Shown: positions 47,454-56,120, counted from the stretch's first letter. The stretch is 64,000 nt of DNA from Okeania sp. SIO3I5 (GCF_010672085.1 NZ_JAAHHT010000001.1:1-64000), one strand, 5' to 3'. The notes: a model not told the origin generated them from the sequence alone. Made by a program: numbers and translations.

Positions 47454-47530
47454 TGTTGATAATACCTTTTTAACTTAACCTTAATCTTTGTGGAAAAATC
47501 TGTGGAAAACTATGTTTTAATTGTGGAAAA
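47454..47530. other. DnaA-box cluster, candidate replication origin
   Basis: Three perfect TGTGGAAAA (TTTTCCACA, the cyanobacterial DnaA box) at 47489-47497, 47501-47509 and 47522-47530, same orientation, with start spacings of 12 and 21 bp. A TGTTGATAA variant precedes them at 47454-47462. Flanks are AT-rich. No dnaA or dnaN lies next to it in this window. Confidence 0.45.
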
Positions 47531-47675
47531 CTTTACTTTTTCAACAACCAAGAATATTAGTTATTACTTTTGTCTAACTAATAATAACTTTTCCATTAGC
47601 ATTTAAGTGAAAATTGATTACTCCCGGAAGTTCCATAGCGATCGCATCATTAGGGAGTAGGGGAGTAGGGGAGTA

Positions 47676-47809
47676 GTCTAGTAGTGGATTGTTTCATCTT
47701 AAATGGTGCAATAGAATATGGGGGTGTGGGGGATTGAAATGACGGTGTGATAAGGCGATTATCAAAAAAGCTAATGCACTATTTTAGGTGAAACAATCCA
47801 CTACTGGAC
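47676..47809. mobile_element. GTCTAGTAGTGGATTG MITE, overlaps the trkA-like pseudogene
   Basis: Ends GTCTAGTAGTGGATTGTTTC and GAAACAATCCACTACTGGAC; TA lies at both flanks. Its right end supplies the last codons of the frame 47784-48125. Confidence 0.8.
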
Positions 47810-48700
47810 TAATTATTAATCTTGCTTTAACCAAAGCTTTTTTAAAAGTTCTAACTAATCTTTGAGCTTGATGTTTATAAAGTTTTTTCGGTAATTTTCC
47901 TGGCAAATTATTCATTAATTCTCTTGCGGTAAGCATACTGCATCCAGCAATACCAGAAATTTCATTTGCTCCTTGAAATATGGCATATTGTGATTGAGCA
48001 GTTTCAACCATAACTTGCCAAGTAGGTTCCTTAATTTCACCATTTTCAATTCGTTTTAAACCACTAATTGTTGCCAAAACAATTAAGCGATCGCCCACTG
48101 CAAGTCTAATATCATCTGAAGGCATTAATTTTGAGTTATCCAGTGATTTATGATATAAAATTGGTACTACCCTATAACCATAAGCTATTGCGGCTAAAAT
48201 TAATCAGAAAGCTCTCCTGTTTCAATATTATATTCAGTTACTAATTAAGTATGGCTCGACATTTTTTAAGTTCAGCTTGTGTTAATATATTAGACATCTC
48301 CAGAAAAGAGGGAACAGGGAACAGGGAACAGGGAACAGGGAAGAACAATTGATAATTTCTGGATAAGAATTGATTTTACTTTTTATTTTTGGAGATGTCT
48401 ATTAGGCTCTCTTACATCTCCAATAATTAATTTATTTAACTGTGAAAATAAATCGGAAACTTGCCAATATTGAGGTTGTATTAGGTCGATAGCATTAGCA
48501 ATTACACCAAAGTGTTTTAATGTTGTGACGCAATGTTGTCTTAAACTACCTAAACCACATACTAAAAACCGATCTATTGATGGTTGAAGTGAAGTATTAG
48601 TTGTTGGGTTTATATTGTTAGATTGATGGTCAGGAGTAGATGATAAAATTGTTTTACCGAATAATTTATAACAATATGTATTGCTAAATATCTTGGTTTT
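47784..48700 (-). pseudogene. TrkA-like NAD-binding ion channel gene, broken
   Basis: Three minus-strand pieces belong to one gene of the TrkA-N/TrkA-C potassium channel type. 48405-48700 encodes FLVCGLGSLRQHCVTTLKHF and ends LNKLIIGDVREPN. 48230-48292 encodes NILTQAELKKCRAILN and then reaches stops. 47784-48215 encodes a region with YGYRVVPILYHKSLDNSKLM, PSDDIRLAVGDRLIVLATIS and AGCSMLTARELMNNLPGKLP. A MITE separates pieces 1 and 2; deleting it restores EPNILTQ in frame. In piece 2 to 3 the frame is broken by stops and shifts. The C-terminus is truncated by another MITE. The N-terminal pore is missing. Confidence 0.75.
48291..48404. mobile_element. TAGACATCTCC-family MITE inside the trkA-like gene
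   Basis: Ends TAGACATCTCCAGAAAAGAG and TTTGGAGATGTCTATTA, interior GGGAACA tandem repeats. Removing 48293-48404 rejoins the gene frame, consistent with a TA-type target duplication. Confidence 0.82.
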
Positions 48701-48745
48701 GCACTTAAAATCAATAAAGCAACTAATATTTAGTAATAGAAGTTA

Positions 48746-48991
48746 TCAATAACTTTTAGATTCTGACTTTTGTTTCTGGGTTAACCAACGCCACTTTAAA
48801 AAAGCAATAACTTCTTCTGGCAACAAAATCAGATGAGGTTCATTAGAGATGAATAGTAACCAGTATTCTTCCTGTTGATGTAGTTTCCATTTCGGTTTTA
48901 TCGGGTGGGATATTATTTGCCAATAACCAAGTAAATCATGGTTACAAAAAAATCCAAATTTTTGAGCCTCATTTATGATAAAATCTGTCAT
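48746..48991 (-). CDS. small hypothetical protein, 81 aa
   Basis: Not recognised. Rich in Trp, Leu and His (WQIISHPIKPKWKLHQQEEY). No signal or TM segment. A plausible ribosome-binding site (AGGA) lies about 9 nt upstream of the ATG. It resembles short conserved cyanobacterial proteins in composition. Located between the broken trkA-like gene and a MITE cluster. Confidence 0.5.
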   Translation of the reverse strand: MTDFIINEAQKFGFFCNHDLLGYWQIISHPIKPKWKLHQQEEYWLLFISNEPHLILLPEEVIAFLKWRWLTQKQKSESKSY

Positions 48992-49370
48992 TATTGGTAG
49001 TTCCTACAATTATTTAGGTTTATTTTTTTAGTCTAATAATCTACAATTTACCTAGTAAGTAAATATATCAATTATCCTATAACCTTAACTTGTATATAGT
49101 CAAGTTTGACGTTTTTTTAACTTTACTACCTAGTAATATCATGTCCGGTAGCATTGGTATTGTATAGATAAGGTAAGGAAGAAGTAAGAAGTTTTAAGAG
49201 AAAAACGTTATATATATGGGCGGTAGATATTTCCCCAACTTTTACACGCTCCAATATAAACGGACATGATATAACTGGACTGATGGGGCTAAATAGTAAA
49301 AAATTGTCTATACAAATAATCTTAATTAGGGTTTGCTGAAAAAGTTTTATGGGTGAGGGTACTAAGTGTT
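48992..49370. other. gap with a TATCATGTCCGG MITE
   Basis: 49137-49273 has ends TATCATGTCCGGTAGCAT and AACGGACATGATATA. The rest is AT-rich, no gene. Confidence 0.6.
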
Positions 49371-49431
49371 CGACTAAGGTTAAATTGAACTTAGTTAAAA
49401 CTTGTTCTCAAGTGAATTTACTATATGGCAT
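49371..49431 (-). pseudogene. 5' fragment of a paralogue of the nuclease-like gene at 58809-59405
   Basis: The frame from ATG 49431 reads MPYSKFT-stop-EQVLTKFNLTLVE, matching the first ~22 residues of the protein at 58809-59405 with one in-frame stop. Similarity extends into the upstream region (TTTTTTCTAAGTT) and ends abruptly near 49371. Confidence 0.7.
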
Positions 49432-49958
49432 AGTTTTTTTCTAAGTTTCTGAATGTTACTTCTTTTTATTATACTAATAGGGAGTAGGGAACAAGGGAGA
49501 ATCTGTTTGGATACCATTGTGCAGGAAAAAATATTATCGCTGCAAAAAAAAGAAAATTTGGTAGTTCTTGTAGATGTAATGATTGATTTTGGAATATATC
49601 TAAAGTGATAGGCAATAAGCAACAGAAAATATATCTAATATCATGTCCGGTAGCATCGGTATTATATAGCAAAGGTAGGGAACAGGGAACAGGGAACAGG
49701 GAACAGGGAGCAGGGAACAGGGAGGAATACTTAAGAGCTAGAAAAAAAACTTAAATTTCCTGTAGATATTCACCGTTAGATTTACACAAACGATACCAGC
49801 GGACATGATATAATTCGATGGTTTTACAGAAATAGTATTTGCTACCCAACTTAAATTTTTTCAGAATATCACTACTTGTACACCACTACGGAAAATTTTT
49901 ATTATGCCTAATTAATAATCATTTATATGATACCAAATCTTGTTATCCGGACATGATA
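49432..49958. other. gap with TATCATGTCCGG MITE copy
   Basis: 49639-49812 is a TATCATGTCCGG MITE with GGGAACA tandem repeats inside. A single TCCGGACATGATA end is at 49940-49953, just beyond the stop of the kinase gene. Confidence 0.6.
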
Positions 49959-51449
49959 TTAGCTATTGTTATTTAATTTTTTGAGTAAATAATTTTTCCA
50001 ACGCTGATAAGCTTCATTATATTGATCTAAATGCTTGGTTTCTGCAACAGTTTTTATTACCTCGCCCCCTGACATAGCTTCATCTAATGATTTAAAAGCG
50101 CCAACTGTGACACCTGCAGCTTTTGCTGCACCCACTGCACCAGTGGTATCAATGATCTCTACTTCACAATTTGCCAATGCAGAAATAGTATGGGAAAAAA
50201 TGTCTGATTGAAAAAGATTGTCATTCCCTACACGCAATCGAGAAATTGACATTCCCATCTCTTTCATAATCTCTATGCCATAAATAAATGAAAATGCTAC
50301 TCCCTCTAATCCTCCTCTGATTAAATGATTAATTTGATGTCGGTTGAAATTGATCGAATTTATACTGGCGCCAATATTCTGATTGTTAAGCATACGCTCC
50401 ACACCGTTGCCAAACGGAAGTATAATGACTCCATCAGATCCGATAGAGGTCTTTGAAGCTTGATATTCCATCTGAGGATAACTATATTTTTTACCTGAAA
50501 TGCTTTGCATCCAGCTATGTTGAATTCCTGCACCATTGATGCACAGTAGAACACCGATCCTTTTTTGTTCAGATTGATGGTTGACATGGGCGAAACTGTT
50601 TACACGAGAATATTGATCAAAAATTACTTGATTACTTACACCATAGACCACACCGGAAGTACCTCCTGTAGCTGCTATATCTCCTGGTTGAAGTACGTTC
50701 AAGCTGAGTGCATTGTTAAGTTGATCGCCAGCTCTGTAAGTAACAGGTGTTTCTTTTGGTATGCCTAATTTTTCTGCTGCAGTTTTAGTCAGCTTACCGT
50801 GATGTCCGAGTGATTCCCGGATATCTGGAATCAGATCGACTGAAATGCCAAAATGATCAAAAAGAAATCCAGCAGGTTCTTCACGGAGAAAGTCCCAGAA
50901 AATACCTTCGGACAATCCTGAAATGGTTGTTGTGGATTCTCCTGTAAGTTTCATGGCAATAAAGTCACCGGGTAGCATAAATTTATCGATTTTCCCGTAT
51001 AATTCTGGCTCGTTATCCTGGACCCATTTTAATTTTGACGCTGTGAAATTGCCGGGAGAATTTAATAAGTGCGATAGACATTTTTCCTTTCCTAATTCAG
51101 TAAATGCCTGATTACCAATTTCAACTGCACGGCTGTCACACCATATAATTGATGGTCTTAATATTTGCTGGTCTTTGTCGAGCAATACTAATCCATGCAT
51201 TTGATAACTAATACCAATTCCTGCTATCTCATTAGGGTTAACATGAGTCTTATTCAACAGTTTTTTAGTTGATGCTACCACACATTCCCACCAATATTCA
51301 GGATTCTGTTCAGCCCAGTCGGGATACTGAGCAATAATCTCCATTTCCTTTTCTGGATATTTTTCTACCCCAATAGTTTGCTTGGTTAAGCTATTGACTA
51401 ATGCAACTTTGATGAAGGAACTTCCAATGTCGTAACCCAGTAAGATCAT
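49959..51449 (-). CDS. xylB: xylulokinase-like FGGY carbohydrate kinase
   Basis: A 496-aa FGGY kinase. It has the N-terminal phosphate loop LLGYDIGSSFIKVALV, substrate region ISYQMHGLVLLD, the GAGDQLNN-type site (YRAGDQLNNALS), ATGGTSGVVYG, and GAVGAAKAAGV near the end. It would phosphorylate D-xylulose or a close sugar with ATP. It resembles xylulokinases of Bacteroidetes in its first 60 residues (GYDIGSS, EKEMEIIAQYPDWAEQNPEY), and no HIP1 octamer lies in its 1.5 kb. A horizontal origin is therefore likely. No xylose isomerase is nearby. An IS200/IS605-like element ends 14 bp upstream of the ATG, so its native promoter was displaced. Confidence 0.87.
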   Translation of the reverse strand: MILLGYDIGSSFIKVALVNSLTKQTIGVEKYPEKEMEIIAQYPDWAEQNPEYWWECVVASTKKLLNKTHVNPNEIAGIGISYQMHGLVLLDKDQQILRPSIIWCDSRAVEIGNQAFTELGKEKCLSHLLNSPGNFTASKLKWVQDNEPELYGKIDKFMLPGDFIAMKLTGESTTTISGLSEGIFWDFLREEPAGFLFDHFGISVDLIPDIRESLGHHGKLTKTAAEKLGIPKETPVTYRAGDQLNNALSLNVLQPGDIAATGGTSGVVYGVSNQVIFDQYSRVNSFAHVNHQSEQKRIGVLLCINGAGIQHSWMQSISGKKYSYPQMEYQASKTSIGSDGVIILPFGNGVERMLNNQNIGASINSINFNRHQINHLIRGGLEGVAFSFIYGIEIMKEMGMSISRLRVGNDNLFQSDIFSHTISALANCEVEIIDTTGAVGAAKAAGVTVGAFKSLDEAMSGGEVIKTVAETKHLDQYNEAYQRWKNYLLKKLNNNS

Positions 51450-51463
51450 TTTCCAATTTTTTT

Positions 51464-51693
51464 TTAACTTTCCTGGCGGGAAGTCCCGCGCTCTCCATCC
51501 CCCCTAACCCCCCGTGCATAGGGGGGAGGGGAGCGTCGGGATGAAAGCCAGGGCGAGGATTCGGACACCTTCATAAGCTAAACGTTCATATGCCCAAGAC
51601 ACAAGCTAGAAGCATTTTGTTATTATCAATGTCAACACAGGGGGAGGACATTACCTTTGTCATGCGCAGCGGTTAGGGTTTCCCAGACGCTCA
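51464..51693. mobile_element. IS200/IS605-like element A3, truncated
   Basis: Opposite orientation to A1: GCGGGAAGTCCCGCGCTC, GCGTCGGGATGAAAGCC, GTCATGCGCAGCGGTTAGGG, CCCAGACGCTCA, after which similarity fades. The left-end hairpin is degraded. It lies directly upstream of the xylulokinase ATG. Confidence 0.78.
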
Positions 51694-52126
51694 TAATCCC
51701 TATTTTTCCATCCCCTTAAAAGGGAAGGCTTGAGACCTTATTTTTTGGTCAGGAGGGAAGAGCAATTGTGAAAGATTTACTAATAGCTGAAGATGAAAAT
51801 TTTTTTTTATACCGAACCCGAGCGGATTTGATATAATAGACATTTCCAGAAAGGAGGGAATAGGGAATAGGGAATAGAGAATAGGTATGGAAGGGGAAAT
51901 AATTGATAATTTATATCATGTCCGGATAATTAGTGATAAAAAAACTTTCTTCTTCTTTCTTCCCTCCTGAATTCTGAATTCTGACTCCTGACTCCTGAGT
52001 AGTTTATTTATCACTGTTCAGCCGAACATGATATTATATACAATAATTGATTATTTTCCCCTACTCCCTATGGACGTTGCATACAACATCCCTACCTGCG
52101 ACTTACTTCCTCTTTTCCGGAGAGGC
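51694..52126. other. gap with MITE fragments
   Basis: 51838-51900 carries one end (TAGACATTTCCAGAAAGGAG) of the TAGACATCTCC family. 51914-52034 is a complete TATCATGTCCGG MITE ending GCCGAACATGATATTA. No gene. Confidence 0.65.
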
Positions 52127-53323
52127 CTAATGATGATGATGATGGTGGTGGTCGTGATGATGATGATGGTGGTGAGAATGTCCATGCTCACCATGATGAC
52201 TATGACTATGAGTTGACTTTGCCTGTGCTACTGCTAATGAAGGATTAACAGCTAAAGCATTTTCACTTAACAATTCCTCAATATAAAGGTTAGCCCACTC
52301 GGCAGCCATTTGCAAAAATTCTGGGCGGTCATTTACACAAGGCATTTGCCGATAAGTTACTTCTGGATTTTTCCGACGCAAACTTTCAATAATATGCTCT
52401 ACATCTAATAATGTTTCGTGGTTTTCTGTGGCAAAACCAATGGGCATAAATACAATAGCTGTTGCACCTAATTCTATGAGGTTTTTTGCGGCAGTTTTAG
52501 CATCTGGTTGAGTCCATTCAATTAGTGGAGTATCGTGGTTTAACCAACCTACAGAAATTAAGGGAAAACGATTGATTAAACGTTCTCTTACTAATTCATA
52601 AAGTGCTTGACTTTCATCAATTCCAGAAGTAAAACCTTTTGCTTTGTGGGGGCAACCATGATTTGTTAAAACAATGCCAATTTGAGATGGTAAATGAGCA
52701 ATTGCTAAGTCATTAAGAATTTGTTCTTCTACCATTTTTGCCATTAATTCAATATAATCTGGTTCGTTATAAAAGGAAGGAATATAACGTTGACCTTTGA
52801 CCCAATGTTCGGTTTTATCTGCTAGTTTTACTAATGCTTTATTAGCTTGTTCGACGGCTATTCCACTGGTAAAAATTGAGTCAACTACTAGCAAGGGATA
52901 TATCAATAATTTATCAAATCCTTCTGATTTTATTTGCGTTAATACTTGTTCTGGTAAGTGGGGAGCGCAAAAGTTAAATGCTTTGAATACTTTGACGCGA
53001 TCGCCCCATTTTGCTTGGAGATTTTTTTCTATTCCTGCTCTTTGATTTTCAAATATAGCGTTATGAGGTGAGATGAAGTTTCCATGTTGATGACTCCATT
53101 CATGCAGGTCAAAAATAGCTAATAATTTTGCTAAAGGAGGATATATCCAGGTAGGAACAGGAGCAAATTTTGCTGTGAGTAAGTTTAATGCTTGTTCGTT
53201 ATAATTGGCAAAATCTTCATAGCTTTCTACTTCGCCATATCCCATTAATAATACTGCTACTCTGTCTTGACTGGGAGATGCAGAATTTGTTGGGTTTTGA
53301 ATTTTTTCTGGAGTTGTAACCAC
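52127..53323 (-). CDS. HemH-fold chelatase family protein with His-rich tail
   Basis: A 398-aa protein of the ferrochelatase fold. Features are AVLLMGYGEVESYEDFANYN, FNFCAPHLPEQVLTQIKSEG, IGIVLTNHGCPHKAKGF and VFMPIGFATENHETLLDVEH, the last containing the conserved His-type metal site region. It is unlike canonical HemH in the first motif and probably inserts or delivers another metal (Co or Ni) or serves as sirohydrochlorin-type chelatase. The tail THSHSHHGEHGHSH and following residues holds 20 His in the final 28 residues, like the metal-storing tails of CbiX-L and SlyD. The stop codon sits in the repeat-like CAT/CAC run. Its metal is an inference. Confidence 0.83.
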   Translation of the reverse strand: MVTTPEKIQNPTNSASPSQDRVAVLLMGYGEVESYEDFANYNEQALNLLTAKFAPVPTWIYPPLAKLLAIFDLHEWSHQHGNFISPHNAIFENQRAGIEKNLQAKWGDRVKVFKAFNFCAPHLPEQVLTQIKSEGFDKLLIYPLLVVDSIFTSGIAVEQANKALVKLADKTEHWVKGQRYIPSFYNEPDYIELMAKMVEEQILNDLAIAHLPSQIGIVLTNHGCPHKAKGFTSGIDESQALYELVRERLINRFPLISVGWLNHDTPLIEWTQPDAKTAAKNLIELGATAIVFMPIGFATENHETLLDVEHIIESLRRKNPEVTYRQMPCVNDRPEFLQMAAEWANLYIEELLSENALAVNPSLAVAQAKSTHSHSHHGEHGHSHHHHHHHDHHHHHHH

Positions 53324-53490
53324 GCGCTTGCTCCTCTAGTTGTTTTTATTAATTAACTCGATTAAAGAAAATGAGTAATTCGACTCTTGCGTTAGTTTAG
53401 CATTGCCCACTGGGGGGATGGGTATTAGAATGATTGAGATTGTATGAAGATTTGAAAGTTGAAAGTCAAAAGTAATCTTTGAAGTAAATA
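53324..53490. other. upstream region of the chelatase gene
   Basis: AT-rich promoter region; contains GAAAGTTGAAAGTC direct repeat. Nothing else recognised. Confidence 0.35.
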
Positions 53491-54495
53491 CATTTTCTGA
53501 AGCACCCGAGCGTGGAGATGAGTCGTCAAATTTTGCTTTTATTGCGTATGGAGCAATAGTCGTTTCATTTTCTGAAGCACCCGAGCGTGGAGATGAGTCG
53601 TCAAATTTTGCTTTTATTGCGTATGGAGCAATAGTCGTTTCATTTTCTGAAGCACCCGGCGCGGTGGGGATGGGTAGTCAAATTTCTCTTTTATTGCGTA
53701 TGGAGCAATAGTCGTTTCATTTTCTGAAGCACCCGGCGCGGTGGGGATGGGTAGTCAAATTTCTCTTTTATTGCGTATAGAGCAATAGTCGTTGCATTTT
53801 CTGAAGCACTCGAGCGTGGCGATGAGTAGTCAAATTTCTCTTTTATTGCGTATAGAGCAATAGTCGTTGCATTTTCTGAAGCACCCGTGGCGATGAGTAG
53901 TCAAATTTTGCTTTTATTGCGTATAGAGCAATAGTCATTACATTTTCTGAAGCACCCAGCGCGGTGGGGATGGGTAGTCAAATTTCTCTTCTATATAGTT
54001 TTCGCATTTTCTGAAGCACCCACCCGGCGCGGGGGGATGGGTAGTCAAATTTCTCTTTTATTGCGTATAGAGCAATAGTCGTTGCATTTTCTGAAGCACT
54101 CGAGCGTGGCGATGAGTAGTCAAATTTTGCTTTTATTGCGTATAGAGCAATAGTCATTACATTTTCTGAAGCACCCGACCCGGCGCGGGGGGATGGGTAG
54201 TCAAATTTCTCTTTTATTGCGTATAGAGCAATAGTCGCTACATTTTCTGAAGCACCCGGGCGTGGCGATGAGTCGTCAAATTTTGCTTTTATTGCGTATA
54301 GAGCAATAGTCATTACATTTTCTGAAGCACCCGGGGATGGGTAGTCAAATTTCTCTTCTATATAGTTTTCGCATTTTCTGAAGCACCAGACCCGGCGCGG
54401 GGGGATGAGTCGTCAAATTTCTCTTTTATTGCGTATAGAGCAATAGTCTCTGCATTTTCTGAAGCACCAGGGCGTGGAGATGGGTCGTCAAATTT
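53491..54495. repeat. 14-unit tandem array, modal unit 75 bp
   Basis: Units begin CATTTTCTGAAGCACCC at 53491, 53566, 53641, 53718, 53795, 53870, 53941, 54005, 54085, 54160, 54241, 54316, 54372 and 54453, so spacing is 56-81 bp with 75 most common. Each full unit contains AGTCGTCAAATTT or AGTAGTCAAATTT and a hairpin TATTGC-N7-GCAATA. The variable part is a GC-rich stretch (GAGCGTGG, GGCGCGGTGGGGA, CCGGCGCGGGGG). Minus-strand translation of intact 75-bp units gives a 25-residue repeat (TIALYAIKEKFDYPSPRAG), open for 111 codons at 53978-54313. No cas genes, and no unique spacers of constant length, so not CRISPR. Confidence 0.9.
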
Positions 54496-54498
54496 TCC

Positions 54499-54622
54499 TA
54501 CTAGACCGACACACCTTAAAATTTTGCATTAGAAAAAAATGCTCAAACCTTGCTATAACAGGAACTATACAAAAAAGCACTCCGCACAGTTTTAGCTGTG
54601 TCAGTCTACTACTAGACCTACT
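54499..54622. mobile_element. CTAGACCGACACACC-ended MITE
   Basis: Left end CTACTAGACCGACACACC, right end TTAGCTGTGTCAGTCTACTA. A single end occurs at 17095-17125. It abuts the end of the tandem array. Confidence 0.65.
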
Positions 54623-54643
54623 CGACTGTAACTGATAACTAAA

Positions 54644-55201
54644 ATGACTATAGTAATTTGCCCCGGAATACACGATCAAAAGTTAACCGAGCAATTCTTG
54701 GAGAGATTATTTATTAATTGGCGGAGTCTCTCTGATTCCGGCGACCTCTTGGTGTGCCGAACTCAAGACTATGCTCCCTATTCTGCCATTGACATATCAA
54801 AATTCTTATGGTGCTCAAAATCTATAACTATAGATATGCCATTACTATTTATTGCTTTTAGTGCCGGAGTGGTAGGAGCAATAGGAGCAGCTTGGACTTG
54901 GCAACTCCAAGGTGGACAAGTAAAAGCTTTTATAGCTATCGATGGATGGGGAATGCCTTTAACTGGGAATTTTCCGATATATAAAGTTAGTCACGACTAT
55001 TTTACCTATTGGAGTTGGGGAATTTTGGGAAGTGGTGATGAAAGCTTTTATGCCTATCCATCTGTAGAACATTTAGAAATATGGCGATCGCCCGACATTA
55101 CTACAGGTTGGTGGCTACATCAAAACAGTGTTGAAGTCAAAACAGCAACACCTGTAACAGCCAAAGAATTTATCATCAAAATATTAGAAAACCATAGATA
55201 A
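54644..55201 (+). CDS. alpha/beta-hydrolase-like conserved cyanobacterial protein
   Basis: A 185-aa protein. The nucleophile-elbow-like stretch LLFIAFSAGVVGAIGAAW has Ser73 in F-S-A-G, suggesting an alpha/beta hydrolase core, shorter than usual. A Trp/Gly-rich middle (AIDGWGMPLTG) follows. No clear acid or His partner can be fixed. A similar gene is common in cyanobacteria but has no role known to me. The ATG follows a TAACTGATAACT repeat. A TrpF-like gene follows 130 bp downstream on the same strand. Confidence 0.68.
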   Translation: MTIVICPGIHDQKLTEQFLERLFINWRSLSDSGDLLVCRTQDYAPYSAIDISKFLWCSKSITIDMPLLFIAFSAGVVGAIGAAWTWQLQGGQVKAFIAIDGWGMPLTGNFPIYKVSHDYFTYWSWGILGSGDESFYAYPSVEHLEIWRSPDITTGWWLHQNSVEVKTATPVTAKEFIIKILENHR

Positions 55202-55330
55202 TTAAGGTAAGCATTCAGCTTTTTCTCCCTGAAAAGCGAGGCTTTAAATCTTAATTTTTCGGTAAAAGCAATTGAGAAATTGAGACAGATAAAGATGATC
55301 AAGTATAGTCAAAATCAATAGTATTATCAG
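55202..55330. other. gap with a short TTACCG-family relic
   Basis: 55225-55265 (GAGGCTTTAAATCTTAATTT, TTCGGTAAAAG) resembles the inner part of the TTACCG family in reverse. No gene. Confidence 0.4.
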
Positions 55331-56120
55331 ATGCAACCAACAAGAAAACCACGAGTAAAAATTTGCTGTATTAGCAGTATTGAAGAAGCAAAAATGGCAA
55401 TTATTTATGGAGCAGCAGCTTTAGGTTTAGTTTCTGCGATGCCTTCTGGAGCAGGGGTAATTTATGAGGAATTAATAGCAGAAATTTCTGCCGTAGTTCC
55501 ACCTGGTGTATCTACTTTTTTATTAACCAGTAAACAGGATGTAAAATCAATTATTGAACAACAGCGTAGATGTCGAGTAAATACAATTCAAATCTGCGAT
55601 TATCTCAGATTAGAAACATATCAAGACTTACGAAATTCTATGCCTGGAATTTCTCTTGTACAAGTTATTCATGTCACAGGAGAAGAATCAGTAAAAGAAG
55701 CTATAGAAATTTATCCATTAGTAGATGCAATATTATTAGATTCTGGCAATAAATCTCTAGCAATTAAAGAATTGGGAGGTACTGTTCAACAATTAATAAT
55801 GAATAATTAATAATTAATAATTACCTCTCCTTGAAAGTGATAGGATTGACTAATCATGAAAGTTTTTATTTATGATCCCCTATCCAAGGGGAGGCTTTAA
55901 ACCAAAATTTTTCGGTAAAGTTCATAATTGGAATATTAGTAAGAAAATCCGGGAGTTAGTAGATGTGCCTATATATTTAGCAGGTGGTTTAAATCCTGAA
56001 AATGTCGCAGCAGCAATTAAACAAGTTTCTCCTTTTGGTTTAGATATTTGTACTGGAATCAGAACAAATGGTAAATTAGATGAGATGAAATTATCTAAAT
56101 TTTTTAGTCAGATTTATTAG
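55331..56120 (+). pseudogene. trpF: TrpF-like phosphoribosylanthranilate isomerase, split by a MITE
   Basis: The first frame (55331-55810) holds KICCISSIEEAKMAI (Cys near the N-terminus as in TrpF), TFLLTSKQDVKSII and DAILLDSGNK (with the catalytic Asp). The second (55872-56120) resumes with VHNWNISKKIRELVDVPIYL, AGGLNPENVAAAIKQVSPFG and DICTGIRTNGKLDEMKLSKF. Removing 55789-55924 (element plus one GTTCA copy, 136 bp) restores a 217-aa product, reading KELGGTVHNWNIS across the joint. TrpF acts in tryptophan synthesis; this protein differs from canonical TrpF in VSAMPSGAGVIYEE, so it could be a divergent paralogue. As it stands the C-terminal third is lost from the product. Confidence 0.85.
55789..55919. 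mobile_element. TTACCG-family MITE in trpF-like gene, GTTCA duplication
   Basis: The 131-bp element is the reverse of 18853-18970: starts ACAATTAATAATGAATAATT and ends CCAAAATTTTTCGGTAAA. GTTCA flanks it at 55784-55788 and 55920-55924. This is a clear target-site duplication of 5 bp. Confidence 0.9.

Noticed and set aside
53978-54313. 111-codon frame across the tandem array as a repeat-protein gene
   Set aside because: The frame exists only because several units are 75 bp; units of 64, 71, 77, 80 and 81 bp break it on both sides. No ribosome-binding site seen. Described as a repeat instead.
53491-54495. Tandem array considered as a CRISPR array
   Set aside because: Conserved part is longer than 30 bp and continues through most of each unit, there are no unique spacers of constant length, and no cas genes lie in the window.
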